From contig JAZAYU010000061.1 in the NCBI GenBank assembly GCA_038501625.1, positions 4,018,303 through 4,082,302 of the forward strand: a stretch of 64,000 bases of DNA, given 5' to 3'. The notes beneath the pieces were generated by a model. That model ran no database searches. It was not told the DNA's origin and was given only the letters and a program-made list of their open reading frames with translations. The stretch is from Corbicula japonica. Its lineage: Eukaryota > Mollusca > Bivalvia > Venerida > Cyrenidae. Each line of letters starts with the position of its first letter. Positions within the stretch are counted from its first letter, which is position 1. Below are positions 21,439-32,452 of this stretch, one piece after another. The position numbers and the translations under genes were made by a program.

Positions 21439-22246
21439 TCTCAACTGCACTGCCATGTCTGTGGTGCAAACTACCAAGCGACCTCATCTGTCAACTAAGC
21501 AACCTAGATTGCAGTAGGCTACAAACCTTATGTTTTAACCAGTGCTGACACATTTCAGCCTGCAAATCAACATTTTAAAAAGGACCCACTCTAGTTATTT
21601 GTTAAGAATTTCAACAGATTTCTGTTTGACAATTCAGTTCAGTTTAAACACCTATGTGACAATGAAGTCTGACATACCAAATCAATGTTTGCATTTTCTT
21701 TGCTAACCTAGAAATGTGTAAACTTGGTATTTACGCCAGGTGGCTACCAAAAGTTGAACAGTAGAGTACTGCTGGATGACCTTACCATCATGTGTTAATT
21801 GTACTTGTATTAGTTATTGTGGTAGCTTTAACTAAATACAGGTACTGGTAAAGATATGTACAGGTTTAACTCTCTGCAAATATTAAAAATGTTTCAAAAG
21901 GACACAATGATATTATTGTCATGATCATTATTCTCATGTGAGCATTTAAAATAATGTTTATGTTGTTCAGTTTTTGTGAATTATGTAAATAGAATTTTAG
22001 GGAATTGTTAAAGTACAAATATTTTTCATTACTATTCTAACTTTTCTTAACATATGTAAAATGAAGATAAATTAATAATGATTTGTTGCACAAAGTTTTA
22101 TTGAACTGTATTTGCCATTACAGAGATTTCGATATTTTTATTTTTTATCACTGACAATGCAATGACGACTAAAGAAGACCCTTTATAAAAATGGTTATTC
22201 TTATGTACCGGTTTATTGTATTATTTAACATAAGGGCATTAATAAA
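21439..22246 (+). promoter_or_regulatory. CNTD1: CNTD1 3' UTR with polyadenylation signal
   Basis: The roughly 800 bp after the stop have no other supported ORF and end at a canonical AATAAA at 22241-22246 (context GGCATTAATAAAATGTG). It is the first good signal in this strand and position, so it is the likely 3' end of the CNTD1 transcript. Confidence 0.5.
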
Positions 22247-22664
22247 ATGTGATTTGCATGATTCTGGTGAATCAGAGTTGCTGCCCATTACAACTGTATA
22301 CAGCAACATGAACTGCTATCTGTATTCAAACATTTAGATTTGTGAGTTCTTCTGTTCATTTGTGGCCTCTTTCAAAGATACTCTTTGGGCAGTTGATATG
22401 TAGGATAGAGGATAAATTCTCAAGTATTTTGTTAATTAGATAACTTATTTGGCAGTAGGCACATTTTTATCTGTTGACATCTGTGCGTGGGGTGAGGGAA
22501 GTTTCGATTGTTTTTTTACTGAGATGATCTGCTATAATACTTACATAATTATCAGGTAAAGTTATTGAGACAATCAATGTTCAGAATATTAATAGCACTT
22601 AAATATTTGTTGTGGACTGAAAATGTAGGTGAAGAATAGACTAGTTGTTGTTGCTTTAGTCTGT

Positions 22665-22809
22665 GCCCAAGGTTATAAAACTGAGCATAGAATCCAGTCT
22701 CAAATCTCAAGCATCTGATTGGCTGAAATGGCGACCAGTCGCCATTTCAGCCAATCAGATGCTTGAGATTTGAGACTGGTTTCCGATCTCAGCTTTATAA
22801 CCTTCAGCC
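22665..22809. mobile_element. Fold-back MITE (GGTTATAAARCTGAG palindrome), copy 2
   Basis: The same palindrome as at 18981, bounded by GCCCAAGGTTATAAAACTGA and TCAGCTTTATAACCTTCAGC. Centre GGCGACCAGTCGCC. Each arm carries GATTGGCTGAAAT, which reads as a CCAAT motif on the other strand. Confidence 0.85.
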
Positions 22810-23524
22810 GTGCTCTGTAATGGGATTCTATTGATCTTCAGAACATTCCGTTTGCTGAACACATTTTACAATAGACATATTTATAGAGAGTTTATTTTTA
22901 TTCAGTTAAGAAACATCAGTTTTAACTACGTCTGAATTGCGCAATAACTCTGTTTCTATGTTAATACCATAACATTGATGTTGGTTTAATAACTATTGAA
23001 GTTTATGTTTTTCATAAAAATACCTGTATTTAACTAGATATGATGCTATGTACATCCAATATTTATATTCATTTAGTTATAATTGTTGAAATAATTGTGT
23101 TTTATCCCAGGCGGAACTTTAGTGTTTGTGTAATCCCTTTTATGTATTGTTTTAATCCAAATTGGGATTGTTCAGTCACTTAACATACTTTATTATTTTA
23201 GATCTCACTCTTAAAATACCAAACATTATCCTAGTAAATAGTTTTGTTGTGAATTATGTTATTCTATTGTTGAAGTTTGTTTTTTGTTTACAATACAGTT
23301 TATCAGCTTTCAGAAATTATCTAGAGTTATACATATTTTACTTAATTGTGATAAAACTGTTAAATGATTTTTGTAGCAATTTAAAGCAAATTAGAAGAAA
23401 AGAAAACAACATGGTGTTTAGTTTTATTGACATTCTTGAAAAAGGGAATAGGGTCAGCAGAATAGTTCATGTGTTCCTTGCTTATGTCCTATAAAATACT
23501 AATATTGAAATATTTTGATGCCAG

Positions 23525-23820
23525 TGCCCAAGGTTATAAAACTGAGCATGGAAACCAGTCTCAAATATCAAGCATCTGATTTGCTGAAATGGTGACCTGT
23601 CACCATTTCAGTCAATCAGATGCTCGAGTCTTGCGACTCAAATCTCAAGAATCTGATAGGCTGAAATGGTGACCAGTCGCCTTCTGATAGGCTGAAATGG
23701 TGACCAGTCGCCATTTCAGCCAATCAGATGCTTGAGTCTTGCTACTGGTTGCCATTTCAGCCAATCAGATGCTTGAGATTTGAGACTGGTTTCCATTCTC
23801 AGTTTTATAACCTTCAGCCC
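23525..23820. mobile_element. Fold-back MITE, copy 3, rearranged with extra arms
   Basis: Outer ends GCCCAAGGTTATAAAACTGA and TCAGTTTTATAACCTTCAGC match the family. The interior, however, holds several alternating partial arms (GATTTGCTGAAATGGTGACC, GATAGGCTGAAATGGTGACC twice, and CAGTCGCCATTTCAGCCAAT). It is about twice the normal length, as if arms were duplicated by unequal exchange or replication slippage at the hairpin. Confidence 0.75.
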
Positions 23821-24395
23821 AGATCATCAGATAAGTGCTTGTGATTTTATGTTTGTCATCCATCAGCAGGTGACAAGCAATCCTTTTTCTGTCACCTTCG
23901 ATAGCAGGTAGACACAAATGGATCATATTGTCCGGCGGCAGCAGCAGCAGCAGCTGTGGCACCTGGTAGTCCCCAACTTTCACATGATACTTAATGTTGC
24001 CTTTAACTTGAAAGTATTCACTTTTCACTTCATACTTGGAATATATCATCTGCATTTATGAACAAGGCTGTCTGTGATAACAAGAATGATATCTCCTTTT
24101 TTTGTTATGTCTCTTTAAAATGGAACTTCAACATGGAACTTGTTGCGGTAACATTGAAAGTGCATGTCCTTTTCACCCAATAATTGGAATATGTCATCTG
24201 CATGAACAAAGCCATCTGTCAAAACAAGAATGATAACTCCTGTTTGGCCTTTTTTTTATTTCTGCACCTTTCAAATGCAACTTTAACATGAAACTTAATG
24301 TTGCCTATAGCTTTGAAAATACTTGTCATATTTACTTAATCCTTTTAATATATCATCTGCATGAACAAAGCCATCTTTTACCACATAATTATACC
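23821..24395. repeat. Short tandem repeat, about 140-bp unit
   Basis: Units contain ATATRTCATCTGCATGAACAA and AACAAGAATGATAACTCC with AACTTTAACATGAAACTTAA words, at about 24040, 24180 and 24350. Related units return at 25320-26060. A short GCAGCAGCAGCAGCAG tract lies at about 23939-23953. Confidence 0.6.
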
Positions 24396-25300
24396 TCCAC
24401 TTCGAAGAAGAGGGGGGGGGGGTGTACTGATTTACCCTTGTCTGTCCGTGTGTGCATGCATGCGTTTGTCCGTAACAAAATTTCCGTCGCAGTTTTCTCA
24501 GCAACTATAACATGCCTGATACTTTGCATATTGCTTCATCCTATAGTCCCATATGGTGTACAGCAATTTTATGCTCCTTGCTCATCTACTTCTTGTTTGT
24601 CGCATATTTTTAGATTTTTTACAATATAGGAGCATTTCATCAACCAAACTGCATTTTTATTTTCCGGTGCAGTTTTCTAAGCTACTATAGCATGCAGCAG
24701 CATGATACTTTGCACATTGCTTTATCCTGTAGTCCCATATGGTTTAAAGCGATTTTAAGCTCCTTAATCATCTACTTCCTGTTTACCGAATACCTACATC
24801 TTTACACATAATTGACATACTTGCACAATTTCTGTCTCAGTAATCTAAGCAACTACAACATGCAACAGCCTGGTATTTTGCATAATGCTTTATCCTATAG
24901 TCCCATATGGTGTAAAGCGATTTTATGCTCCTTGCTCATCTACGTCCTGTTTACTGAATACTAAGATTTTTTCATATAGATGACAAACATGCACAATTTC
25001 TGTTGCAGTTTTCTAAGCAACTATAACATGCAGCCTCCTGATGTTTTGCATATTGCTTTATCCTGTAGTCCCATATGGTGTAAAGCGATTTTATGCACCT
25101 GCCTCTTCTACTTCCGGTTTTCTGAATTCTTACATTTTTACACATAGATGACTATTTTTAGGTGTTTTTTTTACTATACAGGTGCTCTACACAATCCAAA
25201 GGGTATCTTTATCACTGAATAGGTGCATTACATAAACCAAAGGGCATCTTTATTGAAAAATGCAAACTACATTTCGAAAGTCATATTTCTTACAGCGGGG
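24396..25300. repeat. Satellite-cored repeat, four units of about 170-180 bp
   Basis: A poly-G start (GAGGGGGGGGGGTGTACTG) and TGTCCGT words are followed by units starting AGTTTTCTMAGCAACTATAAC at 24491, 24671, about 24839 and 25007. They share AGTCCCATATGGTGTAAAGC and TGCTCCTTGCTCATCTAC. The 113-codon ORF covers part of it and is not a gene. Confidence 0.75.
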
Positions 25301-25319
25301 GTATCACTAGTGAGCATTA

Positions 25320-26070
25320 GCTCACAGATTTTCTTGTTATAACTCCAGCTTCACTTTTTTTGAGTTATGTCCCTTTAAAATGCAACTTTAACATTAAACC
25401 TAATGCCTATAACTTTGATGGTATTTGTCCAACTAACCTACTACAAACCATTTCAAATAGATATTTGAGCGAACAGGGAGCGACCTCTATAAACATAGGT
25501 TGCTCTGCAACATTTTACAAGCTGTCAGTCACATTTTTGTCATGAGACAACTGTTAGAATTGCGCTTCTATCAGAAGACGCAGGGTTTTACTTCCAAATA
25601 AGGCATCGCTTGCAATCAAATTTTTGTCACTGCGGGTTCATTCGCCTTGCCGGGTTCATTCTCTTTACCGTTCATTCTCCTTGCCGATGTTGGACAGAAA
25701 ATGATGCTTTCTAAAGATATGAATGATTCGTGTAGCCCTGAAGCAATAACAAAACGTGTGGCTTTAAAATAAAGTAACACGAAGACCTGATAACTATGAA
25801 CAGCGTTCTGTCAAACTTGCCCGCTACTTCTCAACGAAAATATCAGCCGCCATATCACTATTTTTGGAGTTATGTCCTTTTAAAATGCAACTTAAACATG
25901 AAACTTAGTGCTGCCCATAATTTGAAAACTATTTGTCCTACTAACCTAATATTTGGAATAAATCATCTGCATGAACAATTTCGTCTGTGACAACAATAAT
26001 GTTTACTCCTGTTTCACTTCTTTCTGAGTTATGGCCCTTCCAACTACATCTTTTTCTGTTTCAGGCCCAC
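25320..26070. repeat. Degenerate tandem repeat related to 23821-24395
   Basis: Words such as TTATGTCCYTTTAAAATGCA, AACTTAAACATGAAACTTAG and AATCATCTGCATGAACAA recur at about 25365, 25870 and 25955. The intervening stretch 25450-25795 holds no recognised feature. Confidence 0.55.
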
Positions 26071-26079
26071 TTTTCAGGG

Positions 26080-27653
26080 CCCACCCCTTTCATTCAGTAT
26101 TTGTATTTATAAGCATGGCACATACTTATATCGGTACAGTACGGGTTAATTTTATATAATTATAATAAAATATATGTTTAGTGAAGTCAAGGTCTGACAC
26201 TGTCAAACATTTAAATCTACGAAAACAAATTACATTGTACTTGCTTTGGTCAGTTGTTGTTTGATTTTATCACATATATACGGTTTTTAAATACTCACTT
26301 TAGTTGTACAGTGTATAATGAGGCACAGAATTTCCAGACTTTTACAGATTTTGAAGAATTGCTGTAAACGATTCTTGCAATTTTTCTTTTCTTTTATTTC
26401 TTATGAATATATTGATTTTGTTTGAAGTTGAAGTTTCTATTTTAAGTAAATTTTGAACAAATCTAGAGAAACAGATGACAATTTTCGCGAAACTTTGTTT
26501 TATTGTAAAGTTTTTCGCGACAAGTGAATATAAATACATAATTCACTTTCATTATGAGTTTTTAAAAGACATTGTTAAGCAATTAACGTAATGTTAATGT
26601 TAAAATCTCTCTCTTTGAGATTAAAATCATCTAAAATCCGCAGCGCTATTAGGATCCATCTTCAAGGCTATTTGCTGATGATACAGCCATTTATTTAACA
26701 TTCTAAAAATCATTCAAAAGTTCTCCAAAATAATCTCTGTAATTGTAACCTCATCTAAGAGTATTTTAATAGCAACATTCAGAAGTGGAAGGGTCGTTTA
26801 AAGCGGCATTACTTCAATTTAACCCGTTCTAGTATGAAATATTACGTGTTTGGAACTATAGGCACACATTTGCAGCATTAGTTCGGGCTAATAAAATTTT
26901 AATTTACTAAAATAAATTTGGTCCGCGCGATTAAAAGCGAAAGTAGGATTTCCGAAATGTCACAGAAATAGAGATCGCGCATGAAGTGGTCTCTTCGTCA
27001 AAAATCGGTGCTAAATATACTTCGATTAAATTTAGCATAAGTTCGTTAACGATAATTTAACAATATCATTGAAAATCCCGTCTATAACGGAAAGAATTCG
27101 ATCGGACCTTTTGTGTTCTGTTAGAGAGTGTATATATTGGAGTCTATATGGACTAATATGATTTTTCACTAGTATATTCTTACTTAAGTTTAGGGCTTTT
27201 TTAACGCTCAGAAGCGGAAATAGCTGGCAAGCTACAGCGTTCAGAAGCGAGAGGAAACTTTGAGAATTAAACTTGGACGTTGTAATAGAAAATTACAGCC
27301 GTAAGTTGTTGTAAGCCTGAACAAGCTAAACGTGAACGATAAAAGGTTGCAATGCAAAGCTACGGTAACACCGAATGTTTGAATACGCCCACGGTATCCA
27401 TCAATTATAATTACTCACAGGGAAATCAACTACTCTCTACTTACCTGTATTATAAAGAGGCTGGCATACCGGTATCAGTATACATGATCGTGATTCAGTT
27501 GTTGTATGCAGTACTTGAAATTAGCTCATTTTATACATTCATATGAAAACACCAACAACAAAACAATCATTGAGCTGATACATTTTTGAAGGAGTATCAT
27601 CGATTAGTGAAATAAAGTGATACATAAATAACCGGAGTACGAACAGCAAGAGA
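26080..27653. other. Upstream region of the PDZ gene
   Basis: Probable promoter and 5' UTR region of the PDZ gene, but no confident TATA box or first exon was found. The 64-codon ORF at 27352 has no recognisable domain. AT-rich throughout with scattered CpG around 26920-27070. Confidence 0.4.
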
Positions 27654-30600
27654 ATGTCGCGTTGTGTGCAGTTAAGGAGATATAACACCAGTCAGCCCTG
27701 GGGATTCAAAATGCAGGGTGGGACTGACGTTGGAATGCCGTTATTTGTAGCACACGTAAGTATTAAATTGATTAGACATGCATGTGTGCCTTACTGATAA
27801 TATTGTTTATAATTCTAATGTAAAAATATCAGAAGCTTAACAAGAAGTTGCATTTTTGTCAAGAATACTGAGTTTGAAATCGATTGTCTGTGATAAAAAA
27901 ATTTAAGAAATAACTAATATTTTTATGTGCAAATTTTGTTTGCAAACTACCCTGTATTTATTGTGTATGTGATTTTCAATCAGTGATTCGCATGAAATAC
28001 TTCCTAATATTGTTTCAAGTTTATGAGGCCTTGTTCTAATGTAACAAATTCTACAAACGTTACAAATACTGTATATTTCGTCAAGAATACTGGATTTTAA
28101 ATGTCTTGTTTGTGATTAAACTCGAATTAATAACTTGGTATACATGTGCATACTTGGTTTGTAAAGCATCCTAATAGTATATGTATATATAAATACCATT
28201 GATTTGAATTGGTTACTCGCATGAACAACTTCGAAGTAAGCGGGCTTTATAATAACACATCGCAAAGAAAAATAAGCCTAGATCGAAGGTTATTGACATC
28301 TACATTTACTTTGATCATTACAAAATTCGTGATAATATTCAGAGATCTGTTTTAAGTGGGATGGTTGTTATAACTTGTTTTTCAGAATGGTTGCTATGGC
28401 AATACCTGCTTCAGCAGCATAAGAATCTATAAATAGCCTAAGGAAACTCTGATATGCGAGTCTTTCGATGACGTCTTTGATTAGGATTGTCTGATATGCC
28501 CTGTGGCTTCTCGTTGAGTGAATTAGAGAAGAATACACTAATTATGATAAGGGCTGAAGGTTATAAAGCTGAGATTGGAAACCAGTCTCAAATCTCAAGC
28601 ATCTGATTGGCTGAAATGGCGACTGGTCGCCATTTCAGCCAATCAGATGCTTGAGATTTGAGACTGGTTTCCATGCTCAGTTTTATAACCTTGGGCAAAG
28701 GACTACACTAAAATGACTGGCCAGACGATTTATAGATAACATCGCTGCAAATTCAGAAATGTTGCGGAATATTCACCCACCTAAAGTTCTAATTGGTCAA
28801 TTTTTGTCCATATTTTTTTTAATTAAAAAGACAATGACTTACAAATGTAACTCTTTATTTGTTATAAGTTGCCAACAACGGTCTTCGATTAAAGCTTTAG
28901 TCTTGTAAGAATTGACTTTGGAACACTTTGACAATTAGTGATCCTTTGGGTGAGTATATACTCACGAGATTTATGCATGGGGAACATACATGTTAGCTTC
29001 GTTAATCATGTAATGCAAAAATCATGAGGAATTCATGGAAAAATCATTTTGACATCTGTCACAAGCTATGGCATTCGTACAGAAATGTTTCAGGTGTTTT
29101 TTGACGCATAACTATATTAAAAAAGCATAATATAATTCATCTATATACTGTGCGAAGTTTTTATTTCTCGTCGTTTTTTTTTTACTTCGCTGAACATTTT
29201 ATATTTGAAAATTGCACAATTGCTGTTGTAATTGTTGTTTTAGTTTTTTTAAATAGTATAGGTGAACTATATTCCGTATTATTTAAATCGTTAATCTGGC
29301 CTTCGTGGGCAAAGTGGTTAAGATAGTATGTCAACGCAATATCGAGGGTTCGATGATATATGTAGGCAAATCTGATACCCGAGCTTACTTTTTTATTTAA
29401 AGGTATCCCCTAACAGTATAGCGAGCCAGGCAGGGCTGAAAGCTGGTGACGCCATATTAAAGATCGGTGACGTCGATGTTGTAAGATGTACCCATGAACA
29501 GGCCAGAGGGGAGATGATCCGCTGTGGTAATGACATCGACCTTGCGGTTCAAAGGTAAAACACTAACCGGGTCATCATAGCTCAATATCTCTGCTTAAAA
29601 TACCATATACAACGAAAATATAAGTAAACACTATCCATTTGTTTGCTTATAATCTTCTTATAAACATATGCTTTCTTTTCCTCTCTACATTTTGCTTGCG
29701 AAGAGAGGAACTGTTTTCTGGGTGCGGCAATTTCTGATATATATTTTTAACTTTTTTTTGTTCAAATTACCAAATTACGATATTTTCATTGAATGAGGAA
29801 CACTTTGAATGGTGTTTTATTAGTCAATCTAAGTTGTTTTTTAAGTTAAATTGATCACGAACATAACCTACCACATCAATACCTGAGCAACTGCCCATCG
29901 AAAAATATTAATAAAGGATTTTCGCGAAACACTACATTTTCAATTAAAAGGGAGGTACATGTAATTGAAAAAGGTTAGAATTTCTAGCGTTGTTGATGGA
30001 GTTCTGGTGGTTTTATTAATAATATTTTGTTGTTTTATTGACAACAAGAACTGAATAAATTGATTAATTCTAATAAATTTAATTATGTTTTAAAATTAAC
30101 GACCTCTTCCTAAAACCCCTCATAATAAGAATGGGAAATATAACTATGTTGTGACTGCAGATTTTCCAAAATATGTTTCATTGCAATGATAACTAAAATG
30201 CAAATTGTTCAAAGATATTATTTTGATTTTCCGTTTTCTTATTTAACACAATTTTAGCTAGTAAAGTGGAAACTTTATTTTTGCTTAGTATAGATTAAAA
30301 CAAAATTTAGCAAGACTTGTCCTTGGAAAAAGTTCCCCGCCCAAACCGGCAATGTGCCTAAATATTGTTTTCGATACTACTAAGCTCCTGCTATTTGTCA
30401 ATTAACAGAAAGTTTAACAGTCATTTACCACGCGGCATCCCGCTAACACCAGATACTGTTGAGGTAAAGCTGCTTCATGACAGACTCAGCTTTGTACTCA
30501 AACACATCATTTGTTAAGAATTTCAACAGTTCTCTGTCTGTCTGTTTGTTCGAACAGTGTCAGACAGTTACTTTGGCATAATATTTTAGGAGGAAAACGC

Positions 30601-32452
30601 ATCAAGCCTGGTATTGTTATATTATTACTTCGACGTTGTTTCCCCGAACTGGACTGGCTGAATGATAAAAACAACCATGTTTCGAATGTAACTGTGAATT
30701 GTGTTTTATGCATTCTTGTAACAGTGCAATGCTCAGCTCCAAGGCTCAGGCATGAGAACTCTAGATCTGATAACCACTGTTAGCGCCTCAAGGCTATTCA
30801 GAGTACTACAACCTTATCTGACGTTGTCTGTATGGCGCGCATTATCAGGAGATCAAACGAATTCATTACAAAGCACACTGCTAATCCTGTCGTCTTTACA
30901 GTGATATCATAAGAATTATAATTATCATTATTTTATTTATGGCAATATGCAGTTATATAAAACTTCGCACACATCAATATTATTGATTATCTTTTTTATG
31001 TATGTTGAGAAAAGTTAGAGAACATAAATATGAAGATAGACTTAATATTCCCTAAAATTCACATCCAAACACAAAAAGTATGCGACACGTTGATTTTTGC
31101 AAAGTTTTATTGAACTGCGTTTTACCGTTTGAGAAATTTTGATATTTTCTTTTTAATCGATAACAGATCAATGACTAAAGGAGATAGCCCTTAAGAATAA
31201 ACTCGGGGGTCCGCTGAGTTTGGTTCGAATATACTAATAGCAACCAATCCTATACACTGAGACAAGAAATTGTGTTCTTCCCACGCATCTATGTACAATG
31301 ACATGGCTTATATGTGTTAACACACGTGTTATCTACTTTCAGTGGGTTGATCAATCCTCCGCAGACACAGGGTGCGGTAGAAGAGGACAGGCCTCGTATG
31401 TCGGTCAGTGACAGTGACAGCCCCTATCAAGAGGTTACCTCGAAGACATTTAAAATGCTGGAGAATGAACTGCCAGAGGCGGAGGCGTCAGGTTCGTTAC
31501 TTTCTCCTCTGGCTTGCTTTCAAAGTTTCATAATTGTGCATGAACAACAAACTTTAATCAGAATACCATATTTATTTATTATTATTGGCCTCTGTTCAAA
31601 AGCATCCTGTTTGTCGTCGAAAACGCAATGGTTTATCAAAGATGTCGAGAACTATTTGCAATGTTTCTATCAAAGACGCTTCGGGATTGAGCTTTATAAT
31701 ATTTGACCTCTTTAAAATCTTAGGTGTTACAAAAATCTTTTTTTTTTTTGAAAGTTAAATTAATATCATGATGACCAAATGTTCATTTTTTCACGCCGAG
31801 ATCACGTCGTATTATTTCACGTCTGTATTAATATTTACCGAGAGCTTTACTGTTATCGTTTACAATTTATCAGTTCACGCCCTTGTCTGCGTTAATGCTT
31901 ACATTTAGTCCCGATTTACATTCAATTAATCCTCTGTATGCTACCCTGACGGTTTCAATGCGTGTACAATTCCAAGTTGACTTGGTTAATCATTTCAAGC
32001 CCTAACCCACACAGCTTAAAATAAGTCGCCGAAGCATTGACCAAGTCAGTTGTATTATTTCAATCCCTTACCTGCTTTATCGATTATATTTTCTCTATTC
32101 TTTATTAACTCATATTGGCCCAGCGATTCCGATATAGATTCCAGTTAAGTCCTCATATGATTTTGATGTTTTTAATCTGTTAATTAATAAAGTTGTCTTT
32201 AATCAAGTGAATTCACATTGGCCATGTTATTGGACCTCAAGCAGTCATATAAGCTCTCGGCCTTCGGACTCGGGCTGATATGACTACCCTTGGCCCAATA
32301 ACAAGGCCAATACGAATTCACTTGATTAACAACACTATATCATTTCAGGCGCCCGACCTGCTTCAATATTTGACAAGAAACGTCAGGAACGCTCGGCGTA
32401 CACCAAGGCAGACAAATCTGGCTACACTAAACCATTTGGACAAGCGAAATGA
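27654..32452 (+). CDS. PDZ-domain protein of the Zasp/PDLIM (ALP-Enigma) type
   Basis: Coding exons 27654-27755, 29403-29554, 31343-31491 and 32349-32452 join in frame to 168 residues, all GT-AG. Residues 1-84 form a PDZ domain with the PWGFKMQGG carboxylate-binding loop (P15-G23), VSPNSIASQAGLKAGDAIL and DVDVVRCTHEQARGEM. The PWGF loop and THEQA block are typical of ALP/Enigma/Zasp proteins, which bind alpha-actinin and organise actin at Z-discs or stress fibres. After the PDZ, SKTFKMLENEL (118-128) resembles the short motif found after the PDZ in that family. The last exon encodes RPASIFDKKRQERSAYTKAD, then GYTKPFGQAK and a stop. No LIM domain is encoded, so this is either a short isoform or a PDZ-only paralogue; LIM exons could lie further on but none was seen. 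A candidate alternative exon is at 30409-30463. The start ATG 27654 is the only one in frame close to the PDZ. Confidence 0.8.
28551..28697. mobile_element. Fold-back MITE (GGTTATAAARCTGAG palindrome), copy 4
   Basis: Bounded by GGCTGAAGGTTATAAAGCTG and CAGTTTTATAACCTTGGGC, centre GGCGACTGGTCGCC. It lies in the first intron of the PDZ gene. Arms match each other almost base for base, so it would extrude or fold as a hairpin of about 65 bp. Confidence 0.85.
29297..29372 (+). repeat. tRNA-derived SINE head fragment
   Basis: GGCCTTCGTGGGCAAAGTGG followed by TTAAGATAGT resembles a Leu/Ser-type tRNA 5' half with an A box, and GAGGGTTCGATGAT resembles a B box 45 bp further on. It lies about 30 bp before exon 2 of the PDZ gene. 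It does not fold as a functional tRNA. Confidence 0.45.
30409..30463 (+). CDS. Candidate alternative cassette exon of the PDZ gene
   Basis: An acceptor (CAATTAACAG) and a strong donor (GAG|GTAAAG) flank 55 nt that continue the PDZ frame from exon 2 as RKFNSHLPRGIPLTPDTVE. It ends in phase 0, whereas the standard next exon (31343) needs phase 2. It would therefore either use another acceptor inside the next exon (for example after CCTCCGCAG at about 31366, which restores the TQGAVEEDRPR frame), read through to a stop at 30514-30516 (ending FVLKHIIC), or belong to an isoform with other exons. The sequence supports it as an exon; its use is inference. Confidence 0.4.
32178..32340. mobile_element. 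Palindromic MITE (GTTAATTAATAAA family), copy 1, next to the last PDZ exon
   Basis: Left half TTAATCAAGTGAATTCACAT and right half ACGAATTCACTTGATTAA are inverted, with CCAATAACA/TGTTATTGG words nearer the centre. A second copy lies at 63563-63711. The right end (AACAACACTATA) stops about 8 bp before the 3' splice site TCATTTCAG of the last PDZ-gene exon at 32349. Confidence 0.75.

Noticed and set aside
23162..23494. 110-codon hydrophobic ORF
   Set aside because: AT-rich (Phe/Leu/Ile/Asn) composition typical of non-coding AT-rich DNA; no splice or start context.
31314..31706. 130-codon ORF as a separate gene
   Set aside because: The part 31343-31491 is an exon of the PDZ gene; the remainder is read-through into intron.
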